From Gammaproteobacteria bacterium (GTDB lineage Bacteria > Pseudomonadota > Gammaproteobacteria > HTCC5015): a stretch of DNA of 5,893 nt. The stretch is from positions 1-5,893 of the forward strand of contig JAHDBX010000127.1 in NCBI GenBank assembly GCA_020630145.1, given 5' to 3'. The translations under genes and the position numbers were made by a program. This document shows positions 1 through 5,893 of the stretch, one piece after another; the first letter of the stretch is position 1; each line of letters starts with the position of its first letter. The notes below the pieces were generated by a model that was given only the letters and a program-made list of their open reading frames with translations, had not been told where the DNA came from and did no database searches.

Positions 1-709
1 GAAACCTATTTCTTTACAGGCAGATCAAATAGACAAAATTATTAAAGCAAGAGATGCGAATAATGTCTTAGTCTCAGAAGGCTTTATGGTGACGTATCAT
101 CCGCAGTGGCATAAAGTGCGGGAGCTAATTTCAGAAGGAGCAATTGGCAAGTTAAAACATGTGCAGTCTGCATTTACTTATTTTAATAAGGATGCAAATA
201 ACATGCGAAATATAGCTGAATTAGGCGGTGGGGTTTTGCCTGATATTGGTGTATACCCAACTGTAGTTACGCGATTTGCAACAGGCTTAGAGCCTACTAG
301 AGTGTCAGCAAATGTTGAGTATGATGCTAAGTTTAGTACGGATTGCTATGCAAGTTGCCGCACAGACTTTGGTAAATTTGAAATGAGTATGTATTTGTCA
401 ACACAGCTATCCAATCGTCAGGATATTGCATTTCATGGTGATAAAGGTTGGATACAGGTCACGGCTCCTTTTAATGCTGGCTTGTATGACGACGATAGAG
501 TGTATTTGCATAATATTGACCACAGTGAAGTACAAACCTTTCGTTATTCGGGTGTTAACCAATATGTTTTACAAATTGAGGCATTTTCAGCGGCAGTATT
601 CTCAAATAATGCTTCAGGTATTTTTTCTTTAGAAAGCTCGAAGCAAAATCAAAAGTTAATCGATGCCATATATAAAGCTGGTGAAACAGCTGCATGGGAA
701 ACGGTTTAA
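1..709 (+). CDS. Gfo/Idh/MocA-family NAD(P)-dependent sugar oxidoreductase, 3' part
   Basis: The reading frame is open from the left edge (first full codon at base 2) to TAA at 707-709. The ATG at 86 is therefore internal and the true start lies outside. The 235 visible residues are roughly the last two thirds of a family usually about 330 residues long; the NAD(P)-binding Rossmann domain is missing. The window opens on Lys-Pro, preceded by a codon ending in g, which fits the family's catalytic Glu-Lys-Pro motif. A GGG-x-x-x-DIG-x-Y motif follows (Asp at 242-244, Tyr at 254-256). Having Tyr rather than His there resembles the D-xylose dehydrogenase/dihydrodiol dehydrogenase branch. The rest is the alpha/beta substrate domain. 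The family oxidises or reduces sugars, inositols and related compounds in the cytoplasm; the substrate cannot be read here. It lies 41 bases before the ROK regulator and is probably co-transcribed with it. Confidence 0.9.
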   Translation, partial: KPISLQADQIDKIIKARDANNVLVSEGFMVTYHPQWHKVRELISEGAIGKLKHVQSAFTYFNKDANNMRNIAELGGGVLPDIGVYPTVVTRFATGLEPTRVSANVEYDAKFSTDCYASCRTDFGKFEMSMYLSTQLSNRQDIAFHGDKGWIQVTAPFNAGLYDDDRVYLHNIDHSEVQTFRYSGVNQYVLQIEAFSAAVFSNNASGIFSLESSKQNQKLIDAIYKAGETAAWETV

Positions 710-750
710 ATTTTATATGTAGGCCCAATACTGATAAGTAGCCTTTTAGT

Positions 751-1908
751 ATGACAAAGACAATTAATGAGACGGGCAACCCAGCCAAAATAAGGCAATT
801 AAACCGTAATGCTGTTCTACGTTATATTCGTAGTCATCGTTTATGTTCTCGTATTGAGCTTATTAAGCAGCTTGAGCTTGCGCCTGCAACAATTTCAGCC
901 GTAGTCGGAGATTTGTTGGATGAAAAGCTTTTAATTGAAGTCAGCCCAAATGATAAGCTGAAACCGGGTAGGCCAACAAAGAAAATAGCGCTAAATGCTA
1001 ATGCCGCATATGTACTTGGCATTTCTTTAAGGATTGAGAGTAATATCTTGTATATAGATAGTAGCTATAGCAATTATTGTGGTGATATTGCAGTTGCCAA
1101 TAGCTATGAATGTGAAGACGCGAGTAAGCTTGAGCTCATTCTTTCAACTATTTTTCAAGCCGTAGACGAACTATGTGCTTTATTGGGTGATGACGTTTCT
1201 ATTTTAGGTTTGGGCTTGGGCGTGCCAGGGGTTGTGCATAATGAATCGATTGTATTTGCCCCCAACATTCCTTGTATAGCTGGAAATGATCTGTATCAAA
1301 AAGTAAATGCATATAAAAATTTCCCTATTTTTTTGGAAAACGATGTAAACCTATTATTAGTGACTCGGCTTGAAAGTCTCCCAGAGTTAAGACCCTTAAA
1401 TATTGCTTATGTTTATATTTCTCAAGGTGTCGGTGCTGCTATTGCTTTGAAAAATGAGTTATGGAAATCATCGGGTTGGTCTGGAGAAATTGGGCATTTG
1501 GCTTTGCCCTACGAAGAGGGGGAGTATAAGTCTTTAGAATGGCTAAGCAGCTTGGATGGCTTCTTATCAACAAAGCTTGCGGAGCAGGGCATCTATTTTG
1601 ATGCTAGTTATGCCTTATCACCAGACGTTTTCGAGCTGCCCTCAGTAAAGCGTGTTATGGAGAAGTATTCATATTATTTATCACTTGCTGTTCAAGTGTT
1701 GAATGCCTCATTCGATTTCGATAAAGTTTTTATCAATTTGCCGAGTCAGTCGGTGTTGGCATATTGTATGCCTTTGTTATTAAGTCACATTGAGTCATCT
1801 CCCTTAAGTATTGCTGTTGAGGTGGATAAAGCAGATCATCAGCTGGTTGCCTGTGGTTCAGCATTGTTGGCTTTAAGGCATATATTGGCTATGCAATATA
1901 GTCGATAA
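751..1908 (+). CDS. ROK-family (NagC/Mlc/XylR-type) transcriptional regulator
   Basis: This 385-residue protein has the usual length for ROK regulators. Residues 9-30 (GNPAKIRQLNRNAVLRYIRS...) are the typical N-terminal signature and support the ATG at 751, although no good ribosome binding site precedes it. A winged helix-turn-helix occupies about residues 30-65, with a GRP wing element at 73-75. The ROK domain follows: GVPG at 157-160, END at 196-198, GEIGH at 245-249 and a Leu-Glu at 262-263. The N-terminal ATP-binding DxGxT motif of ROK kinases is degenerate (LGISLRIES, 89-97), as expected for a regulator rather than a kinase. The zinc-binding CxCGxxGC loop is absent: by comparison with Mlc about five residues are deleted after His249, and the last Cys is Ser261. 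Sugar-contact positions N197, D198, E246, H249 and E263 remain. It probably represses neighbouring sugar genes, including glk, and is released by a sugar; the effector is unknown. Confidence 0.9.
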   Translation: MTKTINETGNPAKIRQLNRNAVLRYIRSHRLCSRIELIKQLELAPATISAVVGDLLDEKLLIEVSPNDKLKPGRPTKKIALNANAAYVLGISLRIESNILYIDSSYSNYCGDIAVANSYECEDASKLELILSTIFQAVDELCALLGDDVSILGLGLGVPGVVHNESIVFAPNIPCIAGNDLYQKVNAYKNFPIFLENDVNLLLVTRLESLPELRPLNIAYVYISQGVGAAIALKNELWKSSGWSGEIGHLALPYEEGEYKSLEWLSSLDGFLSTKLAEQGIYFDASYALSPDVFELPSVKRVMEKYSYYLSLAVQVLNASFDFDKVFINLPSQSVLAYCMPLLLSHIESSPLSIAVEVDKADHQLVACGSALLALRHILAMQYSR

Positions 1909-1933
1909 TTGGTATAAATGAATTATTCCTTTT

Positions 1934-1957
1934 TTGATAAATACTTATATAAATCAA
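1934..1957. promoter_or_regulatory. 24-bp imperfect palindrome, possible operator
   Basis: The outer TTGAT (1934-1938) and ATCAA (1953-1957) are exactly symmetric, and an inner ATA/TAT pair (1941-1943 and 1948-1950) shares the same centre between 1945 and 1946. Eight of twelve base pairs are symmetric. The length is in the range of ROK operators such as those of Mlc and NagC, and it lies just after the ROK gene. The region is very AT-rich, so chance symmetry is possible; there is no GC stem or following T-run to suggest a terminator. Confidence 0.3.
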
Positions 1958-1985
1958 TAGCTTAACTATACTTTGTCTTTTTTAG

Positions 1986-2003
1986 TTTAACTGGCTAGTT
2001 AAA
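1986..2003. promoter_or_regulatory. Inverted repeat TTTAACT-GGCT-AGTTAAA, possible operator
   Basis: Two perfect 7-base arms (1986-1992 and 1997-2003) flank a GGCT spacer, 8 bases upstream of the TTGACA box at 2011. The half-site TTAACT/AGTTAA recurs at 1962-1967, 2031-2036 and 2058-2063, giving five copies in about 100 bases. A repressor or activator site for the adjacent ROK protein is the natural guess; this is inference from position and symmetry. Confidence 0.4.
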
Positions 2004-2010
2004 TTTCATA

Positions 2011-2042
2011 TTGACAAATAGAGCTTGATTAGTTAATTTATT
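2011..2042 (+). promoter_or_regulatory. Probable glk promoter
   Basis: A perfect -35 hexamer TTGACA lies at 2011-2016. The -10 is weak: TAATTT at 2034-2039 (17-base spacer) matches the consensus at three positions, and TTTATT at 2037-2042 matches at four but with a 20-base spacer. Either -10 falls inside the left arm of the inverted repeat at 2029-2065, so a protein bound there would block RNA polymerase. The -35 call is clear; the -10 choice is uncertain. Confidence 0.5.
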
Positions 2043-2065
2043 CACAAAGTGAATTAATTAACTAA
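2029..2065. promoter_or_regulatory. Long inverted repeat overlapping the glk promoter and start region, probable operator
   Basis: Two 17-base arms (2029-2045 and 2049-2065) pair at 16 of 17 positions around an AAA centre; the only mismatch is 2039 against 2055. The core reads TTCAC-AAA-GTGAA. The repeat covers the probable -10 of glk, and its right arm touches the glk ribosome binding site. It could be an operator for the upstream ROK regulator or, if included in a longer transcript, an RNA hairpin. It lacks the GC stem and U-run of a terminator, so I favour protein binding. Confidence 0.55.
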
Positions 2066-2067
2066 GG
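2063..2067 (+). promoter_or_regulatory. Ribosome binding site of glk
   Basis: TAAGG ends 9 bases before the ATG at 2077, a normal Shine-Dalgarno spacing, and supports that start. It overlaps the last three bases of the upstream inverted repeat, so a stem formed by the repeat could also reduce translation. Confidence 0.6.
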
Positions 2068-2076
2068 TTTAATAGT

Positions 2077-3072
2077 ATGTCTTTTTGTATTGCTGCTGAT
2101 ATTGGTGGGACGAACGGTCGGTTTTGTGTTTATGATAATACGACAAAAGAGTTAATAGAGTATAAAAGCTATCGCTGTGCAGACTTTGATACGTTCGAAA
2201 GCCTGTTAAGTTATTACTTGAACAGTTTGTCGATAGATATCCCGAAGCAAGCTGTTATTGCTATTGCGACTCATGTAAGCAGTGACTATATTGAATATAC
2301 TAATTTAGATTGGAACTTTAGTGTCAGTGATGTAGCGAAAACGTATAAGTTCGAGTATTTAAAATTCATTAATGATTTTACGGCAGTATCTTTAGCTGTA
2401 CCTTCGCTGAACAGTGAGCAATTGATTCAGGTCGGAGAATACAAAGTAGATGTTGCTGCTGAATCACCTTTTGCTAAAGCAATTATTGGTGCTGGAACTG
2501 GCCTTGGTGTGTCAGGCTTATTGCCAAGCCAAGGCGCTTGGGTGCCAATACAAGGCCAAGGTGGGCATGTTGTTTATGGTCCAAATAATGAGTTTGAAGT
2601 AGAGCTATTTAAATATATATCAAATGAGTATGGTTATGTATCAGCAGAAAACTTATTAAGCGGTAATGGTTTGCAGTTACTTTACCAAGCCGTAGCATTT
2701 GTAAATGGTTCAGAGGCACAGGCTTTCAGCGCAGCAAATATTACTAGTAATGGCTTGGATGGTAGTAGTGATGACTGCCTAAGTGCGCTAAATACATTTT
2801 GTGGTATCTTTGGTTCAGTAGCTAGCGACTTGGTGCTTACATTAGGAGCCAGAGCAGGGTTATATATAGCTGGCGGCGTAGTGAACCATATGCAGGACTT
2901 CTTTGCTAATAATGAAAACTTTCACAATAGGTTTAACAGAAAGGGTTGTATGACGCCTTATATGGAAGATATACCCGTAGCGATTATTTCTGATACTAAC
3001 GTTGGTTTGTTGGGCGCTTTAGCTAGTCGGGAAAGCCGTTTCCAGTCTTTAGGTGTTACTTATACTCAATAG
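2077..3072 (+). CDS. glk: Glucokinase (Glk family)
   Basis: This cytoplasmic enzyme phosphorylates glucose with ATP to glucose 6-phosphate. The 331 residues align along their length with E. coli Glk (321 residues). Visible motifs are the N-terminal phosphate-binding DIGGTN (8-13), INDFTAVSLAVP (98-109) with Asn99 and the catalytic Asp100, GAGTGLG (138-144), GGH (162-164), VSAE-x-LLSG (188-196) and GLYIAGG (261-267). Glucose-contact residues corresponding to E. coli Asn99, Asp100, His160 and Glu187 are present as N99, D100, H164 and E191. The position of E. coli Glu157 is Gln161, within QGQGGH instead of PGEGGH. The loop that reads ACPITGD in E. coli reads ATHVSSD here (64-70). Fold and family are certain; full glucose activity is likely but less so. 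It has its own promoter region downstream of the ROK regulator and ends 9 bases from the convergent mgsA. Confidence 0.93.
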   Translation: MSFCIAADIGGTNGRFCVYDNTTKELIEYKSYRCADFDTFESLLSYYLNSLSIDIPKQAVIAIATHVSSDYIEYTNLDWNFSVSDVAKTYKFEYLKFINDFTAVSLAVPSLNSEQLIQVGEYKVDVAAESPFAKAIIGAGTGLGVSGLLPSQGAWVPIQGQGGHVVYGPNNEFEVELFKYISNEYGYVSAENLLSGNGLQLLYQAVAFVNGSEAQAFSAANITSNGLDGSSDDCLSALNTFCGIFGSVASDLVLTLGARAGLYIAGGVVNHMQDFFANNENFHNRFNRKGCMTPYMEDIPVAIISDTNVGLLGALASRESRFQSLGVTYTQ

Positions 3073-3081
3073 TAAAATTAA

Positions 3082-3540
3082 TTAAGATGTTCTACCTTGA
3101 ATGTAAGAGGCATAATCTGGGATTTCTCTTTCATAAGCAGTATTCACTAATTCTGATGAAATTAAATAATCTGCAGAAGCAGGGTTACACGCAACGGGTA
3201 TATTCCATAGTGTTGCTAAACGTAGCAAGGCTTTTATGTCTGGGTCATGTGGTAATTGTGCTAAGGGATCCCAGAAAAAAATTAAAAGATCAATATCGCC
3301 TTCCGATATTTTGGCGCCGATTTGTTGGTCGCCGCCAAGTGGACCACTAATAAATTTTTCTACTTTGTTTGGGAATATAGCCTCAAGAGTATGGCCTGTT
3401 GTACCGGTTGCATATAAATTATGCTTAGCTAATGCCTGCTGGTTCTTTTTAACCCATGCTTGTAAAGCAGGTTTCATGTTGTCGTGTGCAACTAAAGCGA
3501 TGTGTTTAGTTTTATTCAGTGCAGCAATCTTGGTTTTCAA
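3082..3540 (-). CDS. mgsA: Methylglyoxal synthase
   Basis: MgsA converts dihydroxyacetone phosphate to methylglyoxal and phosphate in the cytoplasm, a bypass of lower glycolysis that relieves sugar-phosphate build-up; the family is inhibited by phosphate. The protein has 152 residues, exactly the length of E. coli MgsA, and nearly collinear motifs: KHIALVAHD (12-20), YATGTTG (43-49), SGPLGGDQQ (65-73), FFWDPL (88-93), PHDPD (97-101) and a terminal Arg150. Catalytic and binding residues known for E. coli (His19, Asp20, Asp71, Asp91, His98, Asp101, Arg150) occur at the same numbers. The start is TTG (3540-3538): the only in-frame upstream codons before a stop ten codons away contain no ATG, GTG or TTG, and the length match to E. 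coli supports this start. It is transcribed away from the sensor gene by its own promoter and converges on glk. Confidence 0.96.
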   Translation of the reverse strand: MKTKIAALNKTKHIALVAHDNMKPALQAWVKKNQQALAKHNLYATGTTGHTLEAIFPNKVEKFISGPLGGDQQIGAKISEGDIDLLIFFWDPLAQLPHDPDIKALLRLATLWNIPVACNPASADYLISSELVNTAYEREIPDYASYIQGRTS

Positions 3541-3547
3541 AGCAGTA

Positions 3548-3552
3548 CCCGC
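3548..3552 (-). promoter_or_regulatory. Probable ribosome binding site of mgsA
   Basis: On the - strand GCGGG ends 7 bases before the TTG codon. It is an imperfect Shine-Dalgarno match, but its placement supports TTG as the start. Together with the rare start codon it suggests modest translation. Confidence 0.4.
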
Positions 3553-3569
3553 TAATATTCGTTTTACTG

Positions 3570-3598
3570 ATTATATTAGCAATATTACTTAATGGCAA
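3570..3598 (-). promoter_or_regulatory. mgsA promoter, sigma-70 type
   Basis: Read on the - strand, TTGCCA (3598-3593, five of six matches to TTGACA) is followed after exactly 17 bases by a perfect TATAAT (3575-3570). Transcription would begin near 3563, leaving a leader of about 22 bases before the TTG start. This is the strongest promoter visible in the window. A further TTGACA at 3619-3614 on the same strand has no matching -10. Confidence 0.7.
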
Positions 3599-3648
3599 TG
3601 TAAAGCGTTTTGTTGTCAAGTTAATATACTATCTCTTATCGAGTATCG

Positions 3649-5893
3649 CTAGTTAATAGCATTACTGCCACTATCTTTTTTATTTATCAATTCAGAAGTG
3701 ATTACTTGCATATGTTCGGCAGAGTTGGATATGCTCTCTATATATTCACGTATATCATTGTCTAGCTCATTGCTATGTTTTTCATTAAATTTAACAGTGT
3801 AATTAGTAATATCTTGCAGCGATTCTTGTAAATCTTTTGAAATAAACTTTTCAACATGTAATAACTCATTATTAACGGATTTCAACTTCTTAACGAGGCT
3901 TTTATGTTCAGTAATATCTTTTGCTATACATAAAATAAATTTTTCACCTTTGGCATTTTTGAAACGAATTTTTTCAGCATGAATAATACGTGTTTTTTTG
4001 TCTGGCGTTAATACTGTTTCGATAGACTCGGACCGGCCATTGGCAAATGCTTCTCTATCCATTTTAAGCAATATTTCTTGATTTTCTTTGTTATATTCTT
4101 CAAATGTTGTATATCCAACCATTTTACTTTGCTTTTCTTTGGGGTGGATATTAATGAAAGCTGTATTGGCTTCAATGATATTGAAGTTTTCATCTTTAAC
4201 GAAAATTAGATCTGGGTTACTGTTGATAACTAACTTAAAAAAATTGTTAGACTCTTCTAGCTTAGTTATTAAAATTTCTTTTTCTTCAGATCGAATTTTT
4301 TTAGTAATAATGTTACCAATTGATTGTGAAACTAAGTTTACAATCGATTTTTCTTTATCTGTAAAAGGTTTAGTTTTTTTATTGGCTTTGCTAAAACTTA
4401 TAGTGCCAAACATTTTGTTTTCTGAGTAAAAACAATCGCCAATATATGTATTGAATTTAAATTTCTTATAGCAAGGGTGATTGGAAAAATCTGATTTTGA
4501 GAAGTCGTGCCATGAATTTTGCTTTTTTGATGTGCAAACTATATCACTGTAAGTTTCTGATAGTTTATGCTGTGTTTTAGGTTTTATTAAGTCAGAAGGG
4601 TATGAAAATAAAACAATGTTAGTATCATCTATTATTTGATTGATCGATCCTTGTTCTAAGTTGAGATACTGTGTTGTAAGCGTTAATATTTTCTCCATTT
4701 TTTCGATATAGCTTAATTCAAAGCTTGAAGAAATATTATTGATGTCATTTAATATTCTTTCTTCATTTTTTTCGTCACTAATGTCTTTAATGAAACAGTA
4801 GTAGCCATTAAATATACCTATTTCATTCACTGCCCGTATTAAAGAAACCTCCAGGTATACTATTTCTCCATCTTTTCTTATGGTGCGTACTTTAGTAAAG
4901 CTTTTTCCAGAGTTGAACATGTCACTAAAGGCTTTTTCATATACCTTTTGGTCATCATAATGAATAATGTTACGCCAGTCTTTTTTTATTAGCTCTGATT
5001 GTTTGTAGCCAGTCAAACTCGAAAAGGACTCGTTAATAATTATAAATTGTCTATTTTTATCTATTTTTGCTATGCCTTCTACTGACTTGGAAATAGCATC
5101 TTGCATAGAGGCCAGTTGCTGGTATGGGCGCATTACTATCTTTTTTCCAAAAATATAGAGTATTAACGTAACTACAATAAAACTAAATAGTATGTTTATT
5201 ACAATGCTGAAAAACAACGTTCTTTTTTCTTTAATAAGAAAACTGTTGTTATATATGTAACTAATTTCAAGGTTGTAGTTTTCTATAATGCTTCGTGTTT
5301 CTTTTGTGTTTTCCGTTTCATTGTAGTTAGACTTAATATATTCTGTTTGATCTATGCTGCGGTATTTTATAGCTATATTTTCACTGTTAATAATACTTCT
5401 TCCAAACACAATTTTGGGATCTGCATTAAATGATGCTAATAAAATGCCTTCTCTCTCTTGTCCATATATTATAGGCACAGCTAATTTAAAGGTGGGTTTT
5501 TGCTTAGTATTGCTAATACTAAGTAGGTGGTCTTTTTTAATATTACTAAAATTTTCAAATTTTGGAGATTTGAAAACGAATTTTTCTTCGCTGAAAATAG
5601 GTTTTCCTCGAATGTCAAATAATGTGATGTCAGGATCTTCGCCGAGTAGTCTTAAGTTCTTAAGGTAGTCTATAAGGGCAGGATTATTATGATTGCCATT
5701 AATAACATTGTTAATAACCAGTGAATGATTAGCTATATTTTGTAGCGCTAATTTTCTGTCATCTAAATGCTTTTTTAGTATTGACTGTATCTTTGTTATC
5801 GAAGTTGTTGTTTCTTTTTCCTCTATGTCCTTAAAAGTTTGATTGGTTTTAGAATTGCTAACGATAAGCGTTATGCACAAAAAACATATTGCT
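3649..5893 (-). CDS. Membrane sensor protein, PAS-GAF-PAS with degenerate histidine-kinase dimerisation segment; 5' end outside the window
   Basis: The frame is open from the right edge to TAG (3651-3649). The first start-like codon is TTG at 5880, but hydrophobic codons continue upstream to the edge (AICF before LCITLIV), so the true start is probably beyond the window. Numbering from that TTG: end of a first transmembrane helix (1-7); extracytoplasmic domain (about 9-218), possibly Cache-like, with LFDIRGKPIFS at 87-97; second transmembrane helix (about 221-244); PAS (about 258-372) ending in IKDISDEKNEE; GAF (about 378-528) with HPCY...YIG...FGTISFS; PAS (about 545-664) with NPDLIFVKDENFNIIEAN and ending in IAKDITEHK; then a two-helix segment (665-733) resembling a phytochrome-type histidine-kinase dimerisation domain. 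The usual S-H-D-L-Q-E-P-L motif reads S-K-D-L-Q-E-S-L, so the phospho-acceptor His is Lys682. The protein ends at 743 with no ATPase, GGDEF, EAL or methyl-accepting domain. The ligand and partner are unknown. It is more AT-rich than its neighbours. Confidence 0.88.
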   Translation of the reverse strand, partial: AICFLCITLIVSNSKTNQTFKDIEEKETTTSITKIQSILKKHLDDRKLALQNIANHSLVINNVINGNHNNPALIDYLKNLRLLGEDPDITLFDIRGKPIFSEEKFVFKSPKFENFSNIKKDHLLSISNTKQKPTFKLAVPIIYGQEREGILLASFNADPKIVFGRSIINSENIAIKYRSIDQTEYIKSNYNETENTKETRSIIENYNLEISYIYNNSFLIKEKRTLFFSIVINILFSFIVVTLILYIFGKKIVMRPYQQLASMQDAISKSVEGIAKIDKNRQFIIINESFSSLTGYKQSELIKKDWRNIIHYDDQKVYEKAFSDMFNSGKSFTKVRTIRKDGEIVYLEVSLIRAVNEIGIFNGYYCFIKDISDEKNEERILNDINNISSSFELSYIEKMEKILTLTTQYLNLEQGSINQIIDDTNIVLFSYPSDLIKPKTQHKLSETYSDIVCTSKKQNSWHDFSKSDFSNHPCYKKFKFNTYIGDCFYSENKMFGTISFSKANKKTKPFTDKEKSIVNLVSQSIGNIITKKIRSEEKEILITKLEESNNFFKLVINSNPDLIFVKDENFNIIEANTAFINIHPKEKQSKMVGYTTFEEYNKENQEILLKMDREAFANGRSESIETVLTPDKKTRIIHAEKIRFKNAKGEKFILCIAKDITEHKSLVKKLKSVNNELLHVEKFISKDLQESLQDITNYTVKFNEKHSNELDNDIREYIESISNSAEHMQVITSELINKKDSGSNAIN

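Noticed and set aside
86..88. ATG at 86 as the start of the oxidoreductase
   Set aside because: The frame is open to the left edge and the upstream residues, beginning Lys-Pro and leading to GF-M-x-x-x-HPQW, match the family, so this Met is internal.
710..750. Promoter or terminator between the oxidoreductase and ROK genes
   Set aside because: The 41 bases show no convincing -35/-10 pair or hairpin; read-through from the upstream gene is simpler.
1962..1990. TTAACTA and TAGTTTAA flanking a T-run as a terminator of the ROK gene
   Set aside because: The arms are AT-only and imperfect, and the T-run lies inside the loop rather than after the stem, so it does not look like an intrinsic terminator.
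3236..3592. A + strand open frame of 118 codons across mgsA
   Set aside because: It is antisense to a clear methylglyoxal synthase, has no recognisable domain and is best explained as a shadow of that gene.
3614..3619. TTGACA on the - strand as the -35 of mgsA
   Set aside because: No TATAAT-like hexamer lies 16-18 bases downstream; the TTGCCA/TATAAT pair at 3598-3570 is far better.
5354..5668. A hydrophobic + strand open frame opposite the sensor gene
   Set aside because: It lies antisense to the extracytoplasmic domain; AT-rich antisense codons give hydrophobic residues by default, and no family is recognisable.
5878..5880. TTG at 5880 as the start of the sensor protein
   Set aside because: In-frame hydrophobic codons continue to the window edge, and starting at the TTG would leave a truncated first transmembrane helix; the start is probably outside.

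Overview
The window is a piece of a gammaproteobacterial chromosome. The glucokinase and methylglyoxal synthase closely resemble the Escherichia coli proteins, including the numbering of most key residues. The moderate-to-low GC content and the sugar-catabolic gene mix suggest a marine, polysaccharide-using member of the class, but the genus cannot be named from sequence alone. No rRNA, tRNA, insertion sequence, phage gene or CRISPR array is visible.

Left part (1-3072, + strand): the 3' end of a Gfo/Idh/MocA-family sugar oxidoreductase is followed after 41 bases by a ROK-family transcriptional regulator. A 168-base spacer full of AT-rich inverted repeats then leads to a glucokinase (glk). A TTGACA box and a 17-base-arm inverted repeat next to the glk start look like a promoter with an overlapping operator. 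The simplest reading is a sugar-responsive ROK repressor controlling glk and perhaps its own operon. The ROK protein keeps its sugar-contact residues but has lost the cysteine zinc loop usual in the family. The glucokinase has Gln where E. coli Glk has the glucose-contacting Glu157.

Middle (3073-3648): methylglyoxal synthase (mgsA, - strand) converges on glk with only 9 bases between the stop codons. It starts with TTG and has a near-consensus promoter (TTGCCA, 17 bases, TATAAT). Glk feeds glucose into glycolysis and MgsA drains dihydroxyacetone phosphate when phosphorylated sugars accumulate, so the pair makes metabolic sense.

Right part (3649-5893, - strand): a large, more AT-rich gene for a membrane-anchored sensor runs off the right edge. 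Its order is transmembrane helix, extracytoplasmic domain, transmembrane helix, PAS, GAF, PAS, then a histidine-kinase dimerisation-like segment. In that segment the phospho-accepting His is Lys, and the protein ends before any ATPase domain. No GGDEF, EAL or methyl-accepting output domain replaces it. This apparently outputless sensor is the most unusual object here. No clearly new multi-gene system is visible.
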